From Microbulbifer variabilis (GTDB lineage Bacteria > Pseudomonadota > Gammaproteobacteria > Pseudomonadales > Cellvibrionaceae), in assembly GCF_020524905.1 (NCBI RefSeq), contig NZ_JAIVKI010000012.1, positions 89,538 to 153,537 of the forward strand: 64,000 nucleotides of DNA. Reading direction: 5' to 3'. The notes beneath the pieces were generated by a model that was given only the letters and a program-made list of their open reading frames with translations, did no database searches and had not been told where the DNA came from. The translations under genes were made by a program, and so were the position numbers. This document shows positions 1-9,321 of this stretch, one piece after another (within the stretch, counting starts at the first letter, position 1; each line of letters starts with the position of its first letter).

Positions 1-2
1 TA

Positions 3-1346
3 TTAATCGAACAATCCGCTGTCGCTTATGGAGGAAAAGACACTCTCAACTCCCTCGAAAAGATATATATCGACTACGAAACCACAATAGTAGGCCGAGG
101 GCAAAGCAGGGCAACTACCCCTCCTTGGGACACGATCATCGCAGACCAAAAGGAGGCCATTGACTTTTCTCAGATGATGGTCATAACGGAATATACGGGA
201 CAAGGTGGCGGCAGTAAGGCCTCGTTCAGGACCGAAATTGAGGGACTTAGTGCTCATAGATTAGACCTTTACAGGAAAACCATCGCACCAATTAGCACTT
301 CAAATTTCGAGAGCACAGCTGGTCAAATAATAAGAACAAACGGCACACTCCTATTAAAGCAAGCCCTTAAATATAAAAATAGCAGTGAATATTTAGGCGA
401 ACAGCAGTATAAAGATAGAACTCACCACTTAATCAAAATCGAACCAGACAGTGAACCCCCAATCACACTGTATATTGATCGAGATACCAAACAGATTACG
501 AAAAGTGAACGATCTATAGGCAACTCAAGAATTGAATATTTTTTTGAAAAATATAGAACACAGAATGGTATCTTACTTCCTTATGTATCATCTTTTTCAA
601 TCAATGGAAATTTGTCTCGACAAATGAAAGTTGAGTCATACACCATCAACAAATCTATTAGAGATCTTTTCTTGGCGCCCACCAACTTCACTAAGATCCC
701 GGGTAATGAGATAACTTCACCGACAACCACTAAGATTGATAAGGGTGTCTATTGGGTAACGCAAAATATGGGTGGCGGGTTATATGGCCAAAGCAGTTTA
801 TTTATTGAGCTTAAAGATTATGTGCTAATGGTGGGCGCTTTGTCTGGTGCCAAACAAAGAATAGAGCACATTAAGCAAACAATCGGAGAAAAACCTATTA
901 AATATGCCGTTATATCCCATCATCACGAGGACCATATTGGGGGAGTTCAAGAGATCCTAGATGCTGGTATTTCATTGATAGTTGCCGAGGCTCACCAGGC
1001 AGCAATTACCGAGTCCCTATCTGATAAAACTAAAGCGCACTTCTATACCATTAATTCGGAAGAAACCTACTCAGATGAAAGCATGCAGGTCGATATCATT
1101 AATGTAGGGCCCACCCCTCACGCGGAAGACTATTTGTTAGTTCACTTACCAAAATTAGGAATTTTATTCGCTGCAGATCACTTCGAGCCCTTCAGCAATG
1201 GCCCTCTACCCCCCCAGAATGAGAATAGTGTATTTCTTGCTAAAATTATCCAAGAAAAAAACCTTAATATCACAAGAATCATCCCATCCCACAGTACAAG
1301 AATAGGCACTTACGAAGATCTCATTACCATGAATAAAACGCTCTAA
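3..1346 (+). CDS. MBL-fold metallo-hydrolase, 5' end outside window
   Basis: The reading frame is open from base 3 with no stop before 1346, so the gene starts upstream of the window and the first internal ATG (174) is not its start. About 447 residues are visible. The first 230 or so form a region that looks like a lipoprotein-carrier-type beta fold (repeated short strands, no catalytic motif). The C-terminal part is a metallo-beta-lactamase fold with the zinc motif HHHEDH near visible residue 308, a downstream AADHFEP motif with a metal-ligand-type Asp, and a late PSHS histidine. The family hydrolyses varied substrates, so the substrate is not predictable. It is followed by a hairpin and a convergent antiporter gene. 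Confident for the fold, not for the function. Confidence 0.8.
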   Translation, partial: LIEQSAVAYGGKDTLNSLEKIYIDYETTIVGRGQSRATTPPWDTIIADQKEAIDFSQMMVITEYTGQGGGSKASFRTEIEGLSAHRLDLYRKTIAPISTSNFESTAGQIIRTNGTLLLKQALKYKNSSEYLGEQQYKDRTHHLIKIEPDSEPPITLYIDRDTKQITKSERSIGNSRIEYFFEKYRTQNGILLPYVSSFSINGNLSRQMKVESYTINKSIRDLFLAPTNFTKIPGNEITSPTTTKIDKGVYWVTQNMGGGLYGQSSLFIELKDYVLMVGALSGAKQRIEHIKQTIGEKPIKYAVISHHHEDHIGGVQEILDAGISLIVAEAHQAAITESLSDKTKAHFYTINSEETYSDESMQVDIINVGPTPHAEDYLLVHLPKLGILFAADHFEPFSNGPLPPQNENSVFLAKIIQEKNLNITRIIPSHSTRIGTYEDLITMNKTL

Positions 1347-1368
1347 CAAACAACTTTCTTTTCCTGTC

Positions 1369-1399
1369 GCCACAATCTAATGGTAACTTCGATTGTGGC
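1369..1399. terminator. Stem-loop between convergent genes
   Basis: A perfect 9-bp inverted repeat, GCCACAATC and GATTGTGGC, is separated by 13 nt. It lies just after the stop of the metallo-hydrolase and before the stop of the convergent antiporter gene. There is no clear U-run, so it may be a weak bidirectional terminator or only an RNA 3'-end stabiliser. Confidence 0.4.
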
Positions 1400-1427
1400 T
1401 GTTGCTAAAAATACAGATACTGAAACG

Positions 1428-2672
1428 TTATATTTCCAGTTTTCTTATCAAGCGCCCACTGGTAGTCCCCTGCACTAGCAAGGAGAACAGTACTACGCCG
1501 AACACCATAGATTGAATCGTCCACCAGTAAGGTAACTCAACAGGAAGAGAAAGTACCAAAGCCACTGCAATCACTCCACGCAAACCTCCCCAGCTCATTA
1601 GAAGCCTCCAGGGTTTAGAAATTGGAGGGCCAACAAAGCGGGTTAAAGGGGCCACCAATACAACGGAAAAGGCTCGTGCACCAAGTGCTGCAGCTGTGGC
1701 GATTAATATCGCCAGCCACTGATGAGTGAACATATCCAAGGTAATGACCAAACCCATGACCACAAAGATAATTGAGGTAAACAGTAACCCAAGCCACTCC
1801 CAGGTTGGCTCGGCATCAATCAAATAAGTTTTTCTTTGTTTTCGCAAGCAGGCTCGCGCCACTATGGCACAGGTCATAACGCAAATAATGCCGGATACAT
1901 GCATAATGTTCTCAGCCAGGTAGAAACTACCAAAAGCAACAACCACCAAAGTCATTAGTGCCGCACTAGGTGTTCGTAAAAACAAAATAAGCAAGGTAGT
2001 TAGCAAGCCTAAAATTAAACCTACCGTAATTCCGCCAAAGAAAATCATGCAAAAATACAAGACAACAGAACCAACACTTAATGACGGAGCTTCAATCCCA
2101 GCACCAGAGGCTTGTACAATGGAATAGGTAGCCAGACCAAGCACTAAAGAGTAAAGCACCACCGCCGCCGCATCATTAAATAAGCTCTCGCCCTCAACAA
2201 GGGCGAGCAAATCTTCCCCCGTTTTTTCCTGACGAAGTTTGCTCACTACCGATATTGGGTCAGTCGCTGCCAGAATAGAGCCAGTCAAAAGAGCAGCTAT
2301 CCAGGGAAAACCCTCTGAGTGACCAATGCCATAGTAAGTAATTGCAGCAATCAAGAAAGCACAAATAACCAAACCCAGGGTTGAAAATAATAGAATTGGA
2401 CCGATCCAACGCTTTAAGATCCTTGGGTCCAGCTGCCAAGCAGATTCAAAAATTAAAACTGGAAGAATTACAAAGAAAACCAACTCCCTTAAACTGGTTG
2501 CCCTTAGTCCAATATCATAATCAATCACCGGCAATAAGAAGGCCGCCAGAATACCTGCCAACAAACACCCCAAAGCGTTGTCAATTTTTAGAATCCTGGA
2601 AAAACCCAGCCCCACCACAGCGATTACCGCCAGGAAAAGTGCCTGTCCCACAATAGTGACTACTTCGTTCAC
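1428..2672 (-). CDS. CPA1-family (NhaP-type) Na+/H+ antiporter
   Basis: Inner-membrane monovalent cation/proton exchanger. The protein is almost entirely hydrophobic, with about 12 predicted membrane segments, and carries CPA1 hallmarks: ATDPISVV, then GESLFNDAAAVV with the ion-binding Asp, and GGLRGVIAVAL near the C-terminus. Length (about 414 residues) fits the NhaP group without a long cytoplasmic tail. I chose the GTG start at 2672 because GGGAG lies 7 nt upstream; the ATG at 2708 has only a G-run abutting it and would add 12 polar residues. It stands alone, with a palindrome about 115 nt upstream. Ion specificity (Na+ or K+) cannot be read from sequence. Confidence 0.88.
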   Translation of the reverse strand: MNEVVTIVGQALFLAVIAVVGLGFSRILKIDNALGCLLAGILAAFLLPVIDYDIGLRATSLRELVFFVILPVLIFESAWQLDPRILKRWIGPILLFSTLGLVICAFLIAAITYYGIGHSEGFPWIAALLTGSILAATDPISVVSKLRQEKTGEDLLALVEGESLFNDAAAVVLYSLVLGLATYSIVQASGAGIEAPSLSVGSVVLYFCMIFFGGITVGLILGLLTTLLILFLRTPSAALMTLVVVAFGSFYLAENIMHVSGIICVMTCAIVARACLRKQRKTYLIDAEPTWEWLGLLFTSIIFVVMGLVITLDMFTHQWLAILIATAAALGARAFSVVLVAPLTRFVGPPISKPWRLLMSWGGLRGVIAVALVLSLPVELPYWWTIQSMVFGVVLFSLLVQGTTSGRLIRKLEI

Positions 2673-2708
2673 ATAATTACTCCCAGCCTTTCGTCCAGGT
2701 ATTCCCAT

Positions 2709-3770
2709 CCCCTGAGAATTTGGATCCGTTGCTCTAAAGATATTCTCATCTCATTAGCCTTTCTATCGGCACACTTCTCCAAAAAAATTTGACTTGGTCA
2801 AATAATGAAACCAACCTCAAGCTTGCCAGTCCTTTAATGGCATATAAGATAAATAATAGAGAGTGGACATCATTATTTTTTAGCATCCTGATTCAATAGA
2901 AATTACCATATTTAGGTCCGTTTTCTCTGCTGAGAATCTCAGGAAAGATCAATTTTAATTCCATATCACACAACCATTGGCGCTGCTAGGTTTACGCAGT
3001 TAGAGCACCCACAATAAAGATTGATAGGCTGTACAAAACCTACTAGATGCAACTGTTGTTGATAAATGCGGCCTAACTGAAGGGCCTCAATATCAGGGAG
3101 GCCAAAAACACCAATGCAATTGACTACATGGATTACACCTTTCGACCAGGCAGTCAACATTACCAGCTGTCCTTTTTTTGCCCTAGTAGCAAGTTTCGAC
3201 CATGTTTAGGTTCCACAGCAGTCCAAATCAGGAACGGCAAATAAATACTAGATTAGTATAGGAAACAAGGAGGATTTGTGCGACGGTGAGGGTTATCAGC
3301 AGTAGCTATAGATTATTAGAGGCTATTTGTCTAATAGAGATATTAAAATTATTAATGAGAGTCAGCACAACCTACCTTGTACTGATCAAAAAGCAAATCT
3401 CCTAATCCAAGCTTCCGAACATAGATAAAAATTAAAAATAAAAAGCATGGTGAAAACAGTGCATCTCTTGACAGCTGTTAACTCTTTAAAAAAGAACAAT
3501 CAAGGGGTTTTAAACTTGTGCGGTTGTTAAAAAATCATACAGAACAGAAATCATAAAGGAAAACAGGCCCGGCAATAATCCTTATCAACGATCTAAAAAT
3601 TTTATTAACAATCAGGATATCCAATTTTTTTATTCAGTACAATACATCACCAGCCATTCGACCACCAAACCGCATTATTTCTTTTCAAACAGGAATCTCC
3701 AAAAAAAAGGGGGATACGATCCTCCGCATCAATCTCCGTGAATAAAAACGGAACATACAGACTGAGCCAA
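2709..3770. other. AT-rich stretch without a confident gene
   Basis: About 1 kb with no convincing gene. A short minus-strand frame at 2966-3160 encodes 64 residues with a cysteine pair in CGCSNC and weak redoxin-like character. Other frames just upstream continue similar-looking peptides, so it could be a decayed thioredoxin-fold gene, but I cannot establish this. The rest is AT-rich with many stops in all frames. Composition resembles the mobile right-hand end of the window more than the central block. Confidence 0.4.
2787..2803. promoter_or_regulatory. 17-bp palindrome upstream of the antiporter gene
   Basis: ATTTGAC and GTCAAAT form a perfect 7-bp inverted repeat with a 3-nt centre. It sits about 115 nt before the chosen antiporter start. 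The shape fits an operator for a dimeric repressor, and the TTGAC within it could double as a -35 element. No regulator gene is adjacent, so the role is inferred from position only. Confidence 0.35.
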
Positions 3771-4385
3771 TCAAAGGGCATTCGAGCCAGGTAAGAATTG
3801 TGAGAACATTAAGTATACCGCACATAAAATTAACAGCCCGCCCATAACCAGGTTGAACAGCTTTATTCTAGAGACTCCGCCCAGTAGATGACGAATTTTA
3901 TCTCCAGCAAAAGCCCAAAGAGTCAGCGATGCATAGCAAACCCAAAAGTAAATAAATACAAAGTAAATCAGGCTTAGCTGACTGTGAGGACTGGAAAACA
4001 AAGCAACACCGGATACACAAGCGATCCATGCCTTTGGATTTAACCACTGTAGCAGGAATCCTTCGTGAAAGCGCGGAAGAGATCTTTCATCGACCGTTAT
4101 TTCTTCAGCTGGAGCATTGGCAATCTTATACCCCATATAGATTACGTATAGAGATCCAGCTGTGGCTAGGTAGTTTAGTAACTGCGGATAACTCTCCAGT
4201 ATTTGATAAAACCCAAATCCAATTGTGGCAAGTAATAGGGTAAAACCGATTGTTGCTCCCGACACAAATGGGATGGTGCGAGCGAAACCATGTTGCACCC
4301 CAGAGGAAACAATCACCATATTCACGGGGCCTGGTGTAATCGACATCGTCAATGAAAATCCAAACATAGCTAAGAACAAGGACAT
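3771..4385 (-). CDS. LysE/RhtB-family amino-acid exporter
   Basis: Inner-membrane exporter of amino acids or related metabolites. The 204-residue length and six hydrophobic segments are standard. The family signature TPGPVN is near residue 17 in the first helix, and the conserved LNPKAW motif is near residue 115. The start is the ATG directly preceding SLFLAMFGF, which places the first helix at the N-terminus. No LysR- or Lrp-type regulator is next to it, so the substrate cannot be inferred. Confidence 0.87.
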   Translation of the reverse strand: MSLFLAMFGFSLTMSITPGPVNMVIVSSGVQHGFARTIPFVSGATIGFTLLLATIGFGFYQILESYPQLLNYLATAGSLYVIYMGYKIANAPAEEITVDERSLPRFHEGFLLQWLNPKAWIACVSGVALFSSPHSQLSLIYFVFIYFWVCYASLTLWAFAGDKIRHLLGGVSRIKLFNLVMGGLLILCAVYLMFSQFLPGSNAL

Positions 4386-4529
4386 GTTTGCTCCACGGCA
4401 GCATTTAAATTATTATTTCAAAATAAGTAGCTGTTGGGATTGCATATCAGAAGAAATCAAAACCGGCCAGCTTTTAACCATTATCAACCCTTAAGATAAT
4501 TTCAGGCAATCCAAAATAAGGATATCGAA

Positions 4530-5000
4530 TTGAAAAAATCCATTTTATTGGCAATTTTATTGATATGTACCAGTTTTCATGTACATGCGAAAACCCCGAT
4601 AGAGGAACATATCACAGCATTTATTAGTGAATTTTCTTCGAATAACATAAAAGGGACTGCCTCACGATTCTTCACAGAATCTCCTCACTTTATTTTTGGC
4701 CCTCATATCCTTACCCCAAAAAATTCTAAGCAAGTGGAGAAAATACTCTCTGAGATACACGATGCTCTGGCAGAGAAAGGCTATATGAATTCAGAAATTG
4801 TTAGTTTTGAGACACATTTTCAGAATGGGAACATGTCGGTAACTACGATACTACTTAAACGCTACACTTCGGAGGGGCTGCTTTTGGATCACCAGTGCAG
4901 CACCTATACATTGGCAGAAACCACAGAAGGTTGGAAAATCCTATCATGGCTTCCCTCAGAAGTTAAAGATAATACACGGTGTTTTGCTAGTGAAAGCTAA
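4530..5000 (+). CDS. Secreted protein, possible NTF2/SnoaL-like fold
   Basis: 156 residues with a clear signal peptide: two lysines, a hydrophobic core and an HVHAK cleavage region near residue 20. The mature part has the length and alternating helix/strand pattern of small NTF2-like (SnoaL-type) domains, and its last segment (GWKILSW) resembles the closing strand of that fold. The start is TTG, supported by AAGGA 7 nt upstream. The next locus on the same strand is a decayed NTF2-like gene, which makes a common origin possible. No catalytic function is assignable. Confidence 0.65.
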   Translation: MKKSILLAILLICTSFHVHAKTPIEEHITAFISEFSSNNIKGTASRFFTESPHFIFGPHILTPKNSKQVEKILSEIHDALAEKGYMNSEIVSFETHFQNGNMSVTTILLKRYTSEGLLLDHQCSTYTLAETTEGWKILSWLPSEVKDNTRCFASES

Positions 5001-5039
5001 TACCTAGGTTAATCTGCAATGCCAATCCATACAGACGAT

Positions 5040-5524
5040 TTAAAAGGAGTTCAGAGGAATAGCAAACAGTGAAGGACAAGTGATTCTTACACAATTGTAC
5101 CAAGTTATCACTGGTCCCGAAGGGTTTTTCCGTGACTGGAAAAAAGCAGGAACTATTCGCACCCTAGGCCAAAGTCATTCGTACCTCTAAAGACAGTAAA
5201 GGCAATCCCCAGGCACTGATTTTAATCATTCAGGAATACCCGAAAAACTTTCAGCGGTTAGTTGGAAACGCAGCTTTTTATGAGGTAGAAACTCACAATA
5301 TTATCGAGTCATTTGGCAACATTGCCCACGCTTTCAGCACCTATGAAGCCTGGAGAGATAGTGAAAAAATCCAGTTTATTAAGCGGGGAATCAACTGTAT
5401 TCAACGTTGCAACGATAGCCATGAGTAGAAAATAGTGAGTATAATCTGGGATGATGAGCGGTATGGATTAACCATGCCCCCAAAGTATAACTCTCTAACT
5501 GAATCTAAAAGTGTGTCCCAGTAA
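5040..5524 (+). pseudogene. Decayed NTF2-like (SnoaL-type) gene
   Basis: Two frames together encode one recognisable protein of the SnoaL/NTF2-like type. The first part contains YQVITGPEGFFRDW. Near 5167 the frame shifts, after which AKVIRTS, FYEVETHNIIE, AFSTYEAW and FIKRGINCIQ follow. A TAG at 5426-5428 stands where family members usually have a Trp codon, and the remaining C-terminal peptide (KIVSIIWDDER) runs to a stop at 5522. One frameshift plus one nonsense codon make it non-functional unless it is a sequencing error. The 5' end is not defined. The preserved codons after both lesions suggest recent loss. Confidence 0.65.
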
Positions 5525-5620
5525 CCGTCTATTGGCCTAAATCAGAGATATCCTAACTTTAAAATTCTAATTTATATTAAACATTTCGGATACTTATAAA
5601 CTCCCTCAAGAGCATGATCT

Positions 5621-5821
5621 ATGAAACTCTACCGATTTCTTACCGGGCCAGATGATTCGAATTTTTGTTTACGTGTTACCGAGGCGCTTAACAATGGGTG
5701 GGAGCTTTATGGAAGCCCAACGCTCACCTCTAATGGGGAGAAAACTCTTGCCGGTCAAGCTATTATCAAGGAGATTGCAAATGAGGAATTTAAAGGGAAT
5801 ATCTCATTAGGGGATTACTAG
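5621..5821 (+). CDS. DUF1737 domain protein
   Basis: A 66-residue protein whose whole length matches the DUF1737 pattern: a GPDD motif near residue 9, VTEALNNGWELYGSP in the middle, and a C-terminal strand with GQAIIKE. It has no signal peptide or membrane segment and is expected in the cytosol. The family has no established function; such proteins are usually encoded alone. It is convergent with the epoxide hydrolase 35 nt downstream. Confidence 0.78.
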   Translation: MKLYRFLTGPDDSNFCLRVTEALNNGWELYGSPTLTSNGEKTLAGQAIIKEIANEEFKGNISLGDY

Positions 5822-5855
5822 GTTCTTTGAGTCTGGGAGAAGAGGCTTTTGACCT

Positions 5856-7004
5856 CTATACCAAGCTTCTCTTCCAGGCTCTGATTTCCTCGACATAGAG
5901 ATCTGGCTGTTCAAAAGCGGAAAAGTGCCCTCCCCGATTCAAGTGATTCCAATAGCAAATATTTTTATAACGACCTTCAGCCCATGAACGGGGGATTCTC
6001 ACTATCTCTCCCGGGTAAATACTGACCCCGGTTGGCAATTGCACCACCTTATCTTGATCAGGGCCGTAGGGGATATCGAAGCTTTCCCAATATAAACGTG
6101 AAGACGAAGCCGCTGTATTTGTCAGCCAATAGAGCATGATATTGTCCAACAATTCATTTCTGGTAAAAATACTCTCCAGAGTACCCTGGCAATCGCTCCA
6201 CAGATGGAATTTCTCCAATATCCAGGCAGCCTGACCTATAGGAGAATCCGCAAGGCTATACGCCAATGTTTGAGGGCGGGTACTCTGTTCCTTGGCAAAA
6301 CCTGAATCCCATCGATTGAAAAATCGTATTCCGGCCAGAGCCTCTTTCTCCTCCTCACTGGGCTGTATCAGGGCTTCTACGGTTGGTTCCTCTTTGGGAT
6401 TGTTGATATGAATAGCTTTACAGGCGCCCCTGTTCTGAATGCCAATCTCAGTAGTCACTGACCGCCCCCAATCTCCCCCCTGGGCCAAATAGGATTGATA
6501 TCCCAGTCGATTCATCAACGTATCCCAGGCTGTGGCAATTCTGGGCACTCCCCATCCCGTTTTCGCCGGCTTACCGGAGAAGGCGAAACCTGGAAGTGAT
6601 GGGCAAACCACATGGAAGGCATCCTTGGCATTTCCAGCAAATTGAGTTGGCTCCGTCAGAGGCCCTATCACTTTAAGGAATTCCACAAAGGAGCTGGGCC
6701 AGCCATGAGTGATCACAATTGGCGTGGCACTGGTATGGCTGCTTTTTACATGAATGAAATGAATGTCTAGGTCGTGAATAGTGGTGGTGAAATGGTCATA
6801 TTGGTTGAGCCTCTGCTGGGTAGCATACCAGTCATAGTCATTTAACCAGTGGTCACAGAAATCCCTGAGATAATCCAGGGGAACACCCTGACCCCAACCA
6901 TCGACGGTTTCCGCCTCAGGCCAGCGGGCTTCTCTCATCCGCCGATGCATATCTGCCAATTGCGATTCCTGTATATCAATACTGAAAGGTTTGATCTGCG
7001 TCAT
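5856..7004 (-). CDS. Epoxide hydrolase (EHN plus alpha/beta hydrolase)
   Basis: Hydrolyses epoxides to diols through an alpha/beta-hydrolase catalytic triad. Residues 1-110 form the N-terminal EHN domain typical of microsomal-type epoxide hydrolases (FSIDIQESQL, RWPE). The oxyanion-hole HGWP is at about 100-103, the nucleophile Asp is in GGDWG at about 178, and the catalytic His is in GGHFSAFEQP at about 360. The length of 382 residues is normal. It is transcribed divergently from the radical SAM gene across a 127-nt gap. The physiological substrate is unknown. Confidence 0.88.
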   Translation of the reverse strand: MTQIKPFSIDIQESQLADMHRRMREARWPEAETVDGWGQGVPLDYLRDFCDHWLNDYDWYATQQRLNQYDHFTTTIHDLDIHFIHVKSSHTSATPIVITHGWPSSFVEFLKVIGPLTEPTQFAGNAKDAFHVVCPSLPGFAFSGKPAKTGWGVPRIATAWDTLMNRLGYQSYLAQGGDWGRSVTTEIGIQNRGACKAIHINNPKEEPTVEALIQPSEEEKEALAGIRFFNRWDSGFAKEQSTRPQTLAYSLADSPIGQAAWILEKFHLWSDCQGTLESIFTRNELLDNIMLYWLTNTAASSSRLYWESFDIPYGPDQDKVVQLPTGVSIYPGEIVRIPRSWAEGRYKNICYWNHLNRGGHFSAFEQPDLYVEEIRAWKRSLV

Positions 7005-7131
7005 TCGTCGACCCCTTCCTTAAACACAATGACTGAGTAGCCGCTGATAGCTAATCACAAAATGTGATTGAGCATTGCTTTGTACTAAATCGAAATCGTA
7101 AACTGTACAAACATACAGCTCACCAGTTCCA

Positions 7132-8220
7132 ATGAAAAAAATTGAACCAAACAAACCACAACCCTTCCATAAAGGGCGCGGAGCCGCCAGTAATATCACT
7201 GGTCGTTTTGCCGAGCACACCAGTACGCGGGAGAGCGATGGTTGGCAAATCGAGGCTGAGCCCTTGGAGCGGCTGCTGACTACTGCCATTGAAGAGAAGG
7301 CCAAGTCGATTATCGCCACCAATCAGTCGCCTGATATCCCCTTTACCCAGTCTATCAACCCTTACCGTGGCTGCGAGCATGGCTGTGTCTATTGCTACGC
7401 GAGACCAGCTCACGCCTATATGGATCTTTCCCCTGGGCTCGACTTCGAAAGCAAGATCTTTTTTAAGGCAAACGCGCCCATTTTGTTGGAACAGACACTA
7501 CGTAAACCCAGCTACACATGCAGCCCCATAGCCCTGGGCGCAAATACCGACCCCTATCAACCTCTGGAGAAGGAAAAAGGCATAACCCAGGCACTGCTTG
7601 AAGTTATGCAGCAGTTTCGACAACCTGTCACCATTGTCACTAAGAGCCAGCTGATTTTGCGGGACCTCCCCATTCTGGCAGAAATGGCACAGGACAACCT
7701 CGCCCAGGTTGCAATCAGTGTGACCACCTTGGATAGGGATCTAAAAAGGAAACTGGAGCCACGTACCGCGGGACCTTCTGCCCGCCTGCGCACTATTGAA
7801 CAATTGAGCAAGGCCGGGATACCAACTGCGGTACTTGCTGCCCCGATGATTCCGGCACTTAATGACTGTGAGCTGGAAGCCATTTTAAAGGCCGGGCGAG
7901 ACTCAGGTGCGGAGAGGGCGGCCTATATCCTCCTGCGACTCCCCCATGAGGTAGCACCACTTTTCCGCGAATGGTTAGCGCTACATTACCCACAAAGAGC
8001 CAGCCATGTCATGAGCCTGGTACAACAGAGTCGCGGTGGTCGGGATTATCAAAGTGATTTTTCCCAGCGCCGAACGGGTACGGGAGTTTTCGCCCAGCTA
8101 CTCCGCCAGCGGTTTATTGTCGCCATCAGGAAATTGGGGTTAAATCACCGGCGCCTATCACTGGATAACAACCAGTTCAAGCCACCGCCTCTGGCCGGTG
8201 AACAGCAGTGTCTTTTTTGA
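7132..8220 (+). CDS. PA0069-family radical SAM protein
   Basis: Radical S-adenosylmethionine enzyme of the SplB-like PA0069 family. The 4Fe-4S cluster cysteines lie in CEHGCVYC (C81, C85, C88), giving CX3CX2C, preceded by INPYRG, which is typical of this family. A TIM-barrel-like region follows, with TKSQLILRDLP and SVTTLDRDL motifs. The length (362 residues) is standard. The family is widespread in proteobacteria but its substrate is unknown. The ribosome-binding site before the ATG is weak; no better upstream start was found. Confidence 0.85.
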   Translation: MKKIEPNKPQPFHKGRGAASNITGRFAEHTSTRESDGWQIEAEPLERLLTTAIEEKAKSIIATNQSPDIPFTQSINPYRGCEHGCVYCYARPAHAYMDLSPGLDFESKIFFKANAPILLEQTLRKPSYTCSPIALGANTDPYQPLEKEKGITQALLEVMQQFRQPVTIVTKSQLILRDLPILAEMAQDNLAQVAISVTTLDRDLKRKLEPRTAGPSARLRTIEQLSKAGIPTAVLAAPMIPALNDCELEAILKAGRDSGAERAAYILLRLPHEVAPLFREWLALHYPQRASHVMSLVQQSRGGRDYQSDFSQRRTGTGVFAQLLRQRFIVAIRKLGLNHRRLSLDNNQFKPPPLAGEQQCLF

Positions 8221-8299
8221 CTAGGCAGTATTTTTAATTAAAAGTTTTTTTAACTAAAAAGAAACCGAGGGAAATCCCTCTAAGCGGACAATATTTTTG

Positions 8300-8578
8300 A
8301 TGGAATCCTGGTTTGTTTATTTAATTCGCACCTCTAGTGGAGCACTTTACACGGGAGTCACTAAAGATATTCAACGGCGCTTTGCCGAGCACAGTGACGG
8401 TGGCGCCAAGGCAGCCAAGGCCCTTCGCGGCAAAGGACCTCTCACACTCGAATACCAGGTAAAAACTCGAGACAAATCTTCGGCTCTGAAATTGGAAATT
8501 GCCATCAAGAAATGGCCCAAGCAAAAAAAAGAAGCACTTATTGCCGGAGTGCTGGCATTACCAATATTGCTCGACTAA
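8300..8578 (+). CDS. GIY-YIG nuclease-superfamily protein (YhbQ-like)
   Basis: A 92-residue single-domain member of the UvrC/GIY-YIG superfamily. The signature segments are VYLIRTSSGALYTGVT near residues 6-21 and the RRFAEH segment near 30, with a Lys-rich C-terminal half (AIKKWPKQKK). Such small proteins are predicted nucleases or DNA-binding proteins with unproven roles. The ATG at 8300 is preferred over the overlapping TTG at 8297. Confidence 0.83.
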   Translation: MESWFVYLIRTSSGALYTGVTKDIQRRFAEHSDGGAKAAKALRGKGPLTLEYQVKTRDKSSALKLEIAIKKWPKQKKEALIAGVLALPILLD

Positions 8579-8608
8579 TCAATCACTACGGTTTACTCAA
8601 GCCGTTGG

Positions 8609-9250
8609 TCACTGGCGCTTGCTGAGCAGCCACGCCACCTCTCTCGCCGGCACCAGACCCTTTAAGCCACCGGGCACATCTCTGGAGGCCAACATTTGCA
8701 AGTGGTAATCCTCATCGTAGCGATCAAAAATTTCTTGGGAGCTGATTGAAAAGGGAGGGCCGGCTAATTCAGACTGTTCATACTCAAAAGATATTAATAA
8801 CTGAGGAGCCACTTTTGTAATCGCCATAAGATGTTGGGTATATTCTGGGCGAATATCTTGTGGCAACGCCACTAGGGCAGCGCGATCATAAATAGCGTCG
8901 ACTTCCTGTAACATTTTCTTATCCAGGTCAAAAATATCCCCGACATAAATATCAATATTTTCTGCTTTATAATGTTTAAAGCTGGCAAGCTGATCGATTT
9001 CTGGTGTGAGTTCCATCTCCTCAAAAAGCTGTTGTACTGCCATCTCGCTCAATTCAGCCCCGGCAACACGATAACCTTCAGAAAGTAACCAACCGATATC
9101 TCGGGTTTTACCACAGAGAGGAATAAAAACTCTATCGCCTTTGGATAGGGAAAGCTGTGAAAAAAACTCAGTTAGTAAGGAGTTCCCAGAGGATTCATGG
9201 AAACCAATATCATTTTTTCTCCACTTCTCATGCCAATATGTCGCTTCCAT
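8609..9250 (-). CDS. tpm: Thiopurine S-methyltransferase
   Basis: SAM-dependent methyltransferase, 213 residues, cytosolic. The bacterial TPMT signatures are visible: W-EKW-----GFH at the N-terminus, a VFIPLCGKTRD SAM-binding loop near residue 41, and a DAIYDRAALVALP segment near 135. Bacterial relatives methylate thiopurines and inorganic selenium or tellurium compounds. The gene is convergent with the GIY-YIG gene. Confidence 0.87.
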   Translation of the reverse strand: MEATYWHEKWRKNDIGFHESSGNSLLTEFFSQLSLSKGDRVFIPLCGKTRDIGWLLSEGYRVAGAELSEMAVQQLFEEMELTPEIDQLASFKHYKAENIDIYVGDIFDLDKKMLQEVDAIYDRAALVALPQDIRPEYTQHLMAITKVAPQLLISFEYEQSELAGPPFSISSQEIFDRYDEDYHLQMLASRDVPGGLKGLVPAREVAWLLSKRQ

Positions 9251-9321
9251 GTTGCACCCCCATGTGCATTCTTAAGGCTATTATCGATTAACCAGATAAA
9301 CCATTGAGAGGTCTGTGAGTT

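Noticed and set aside
3..257. 84-codon minus-strand frame at the left edge
   Set aside because: Antisense to the open frame of the MBL hydrolase, which is open from base 3.
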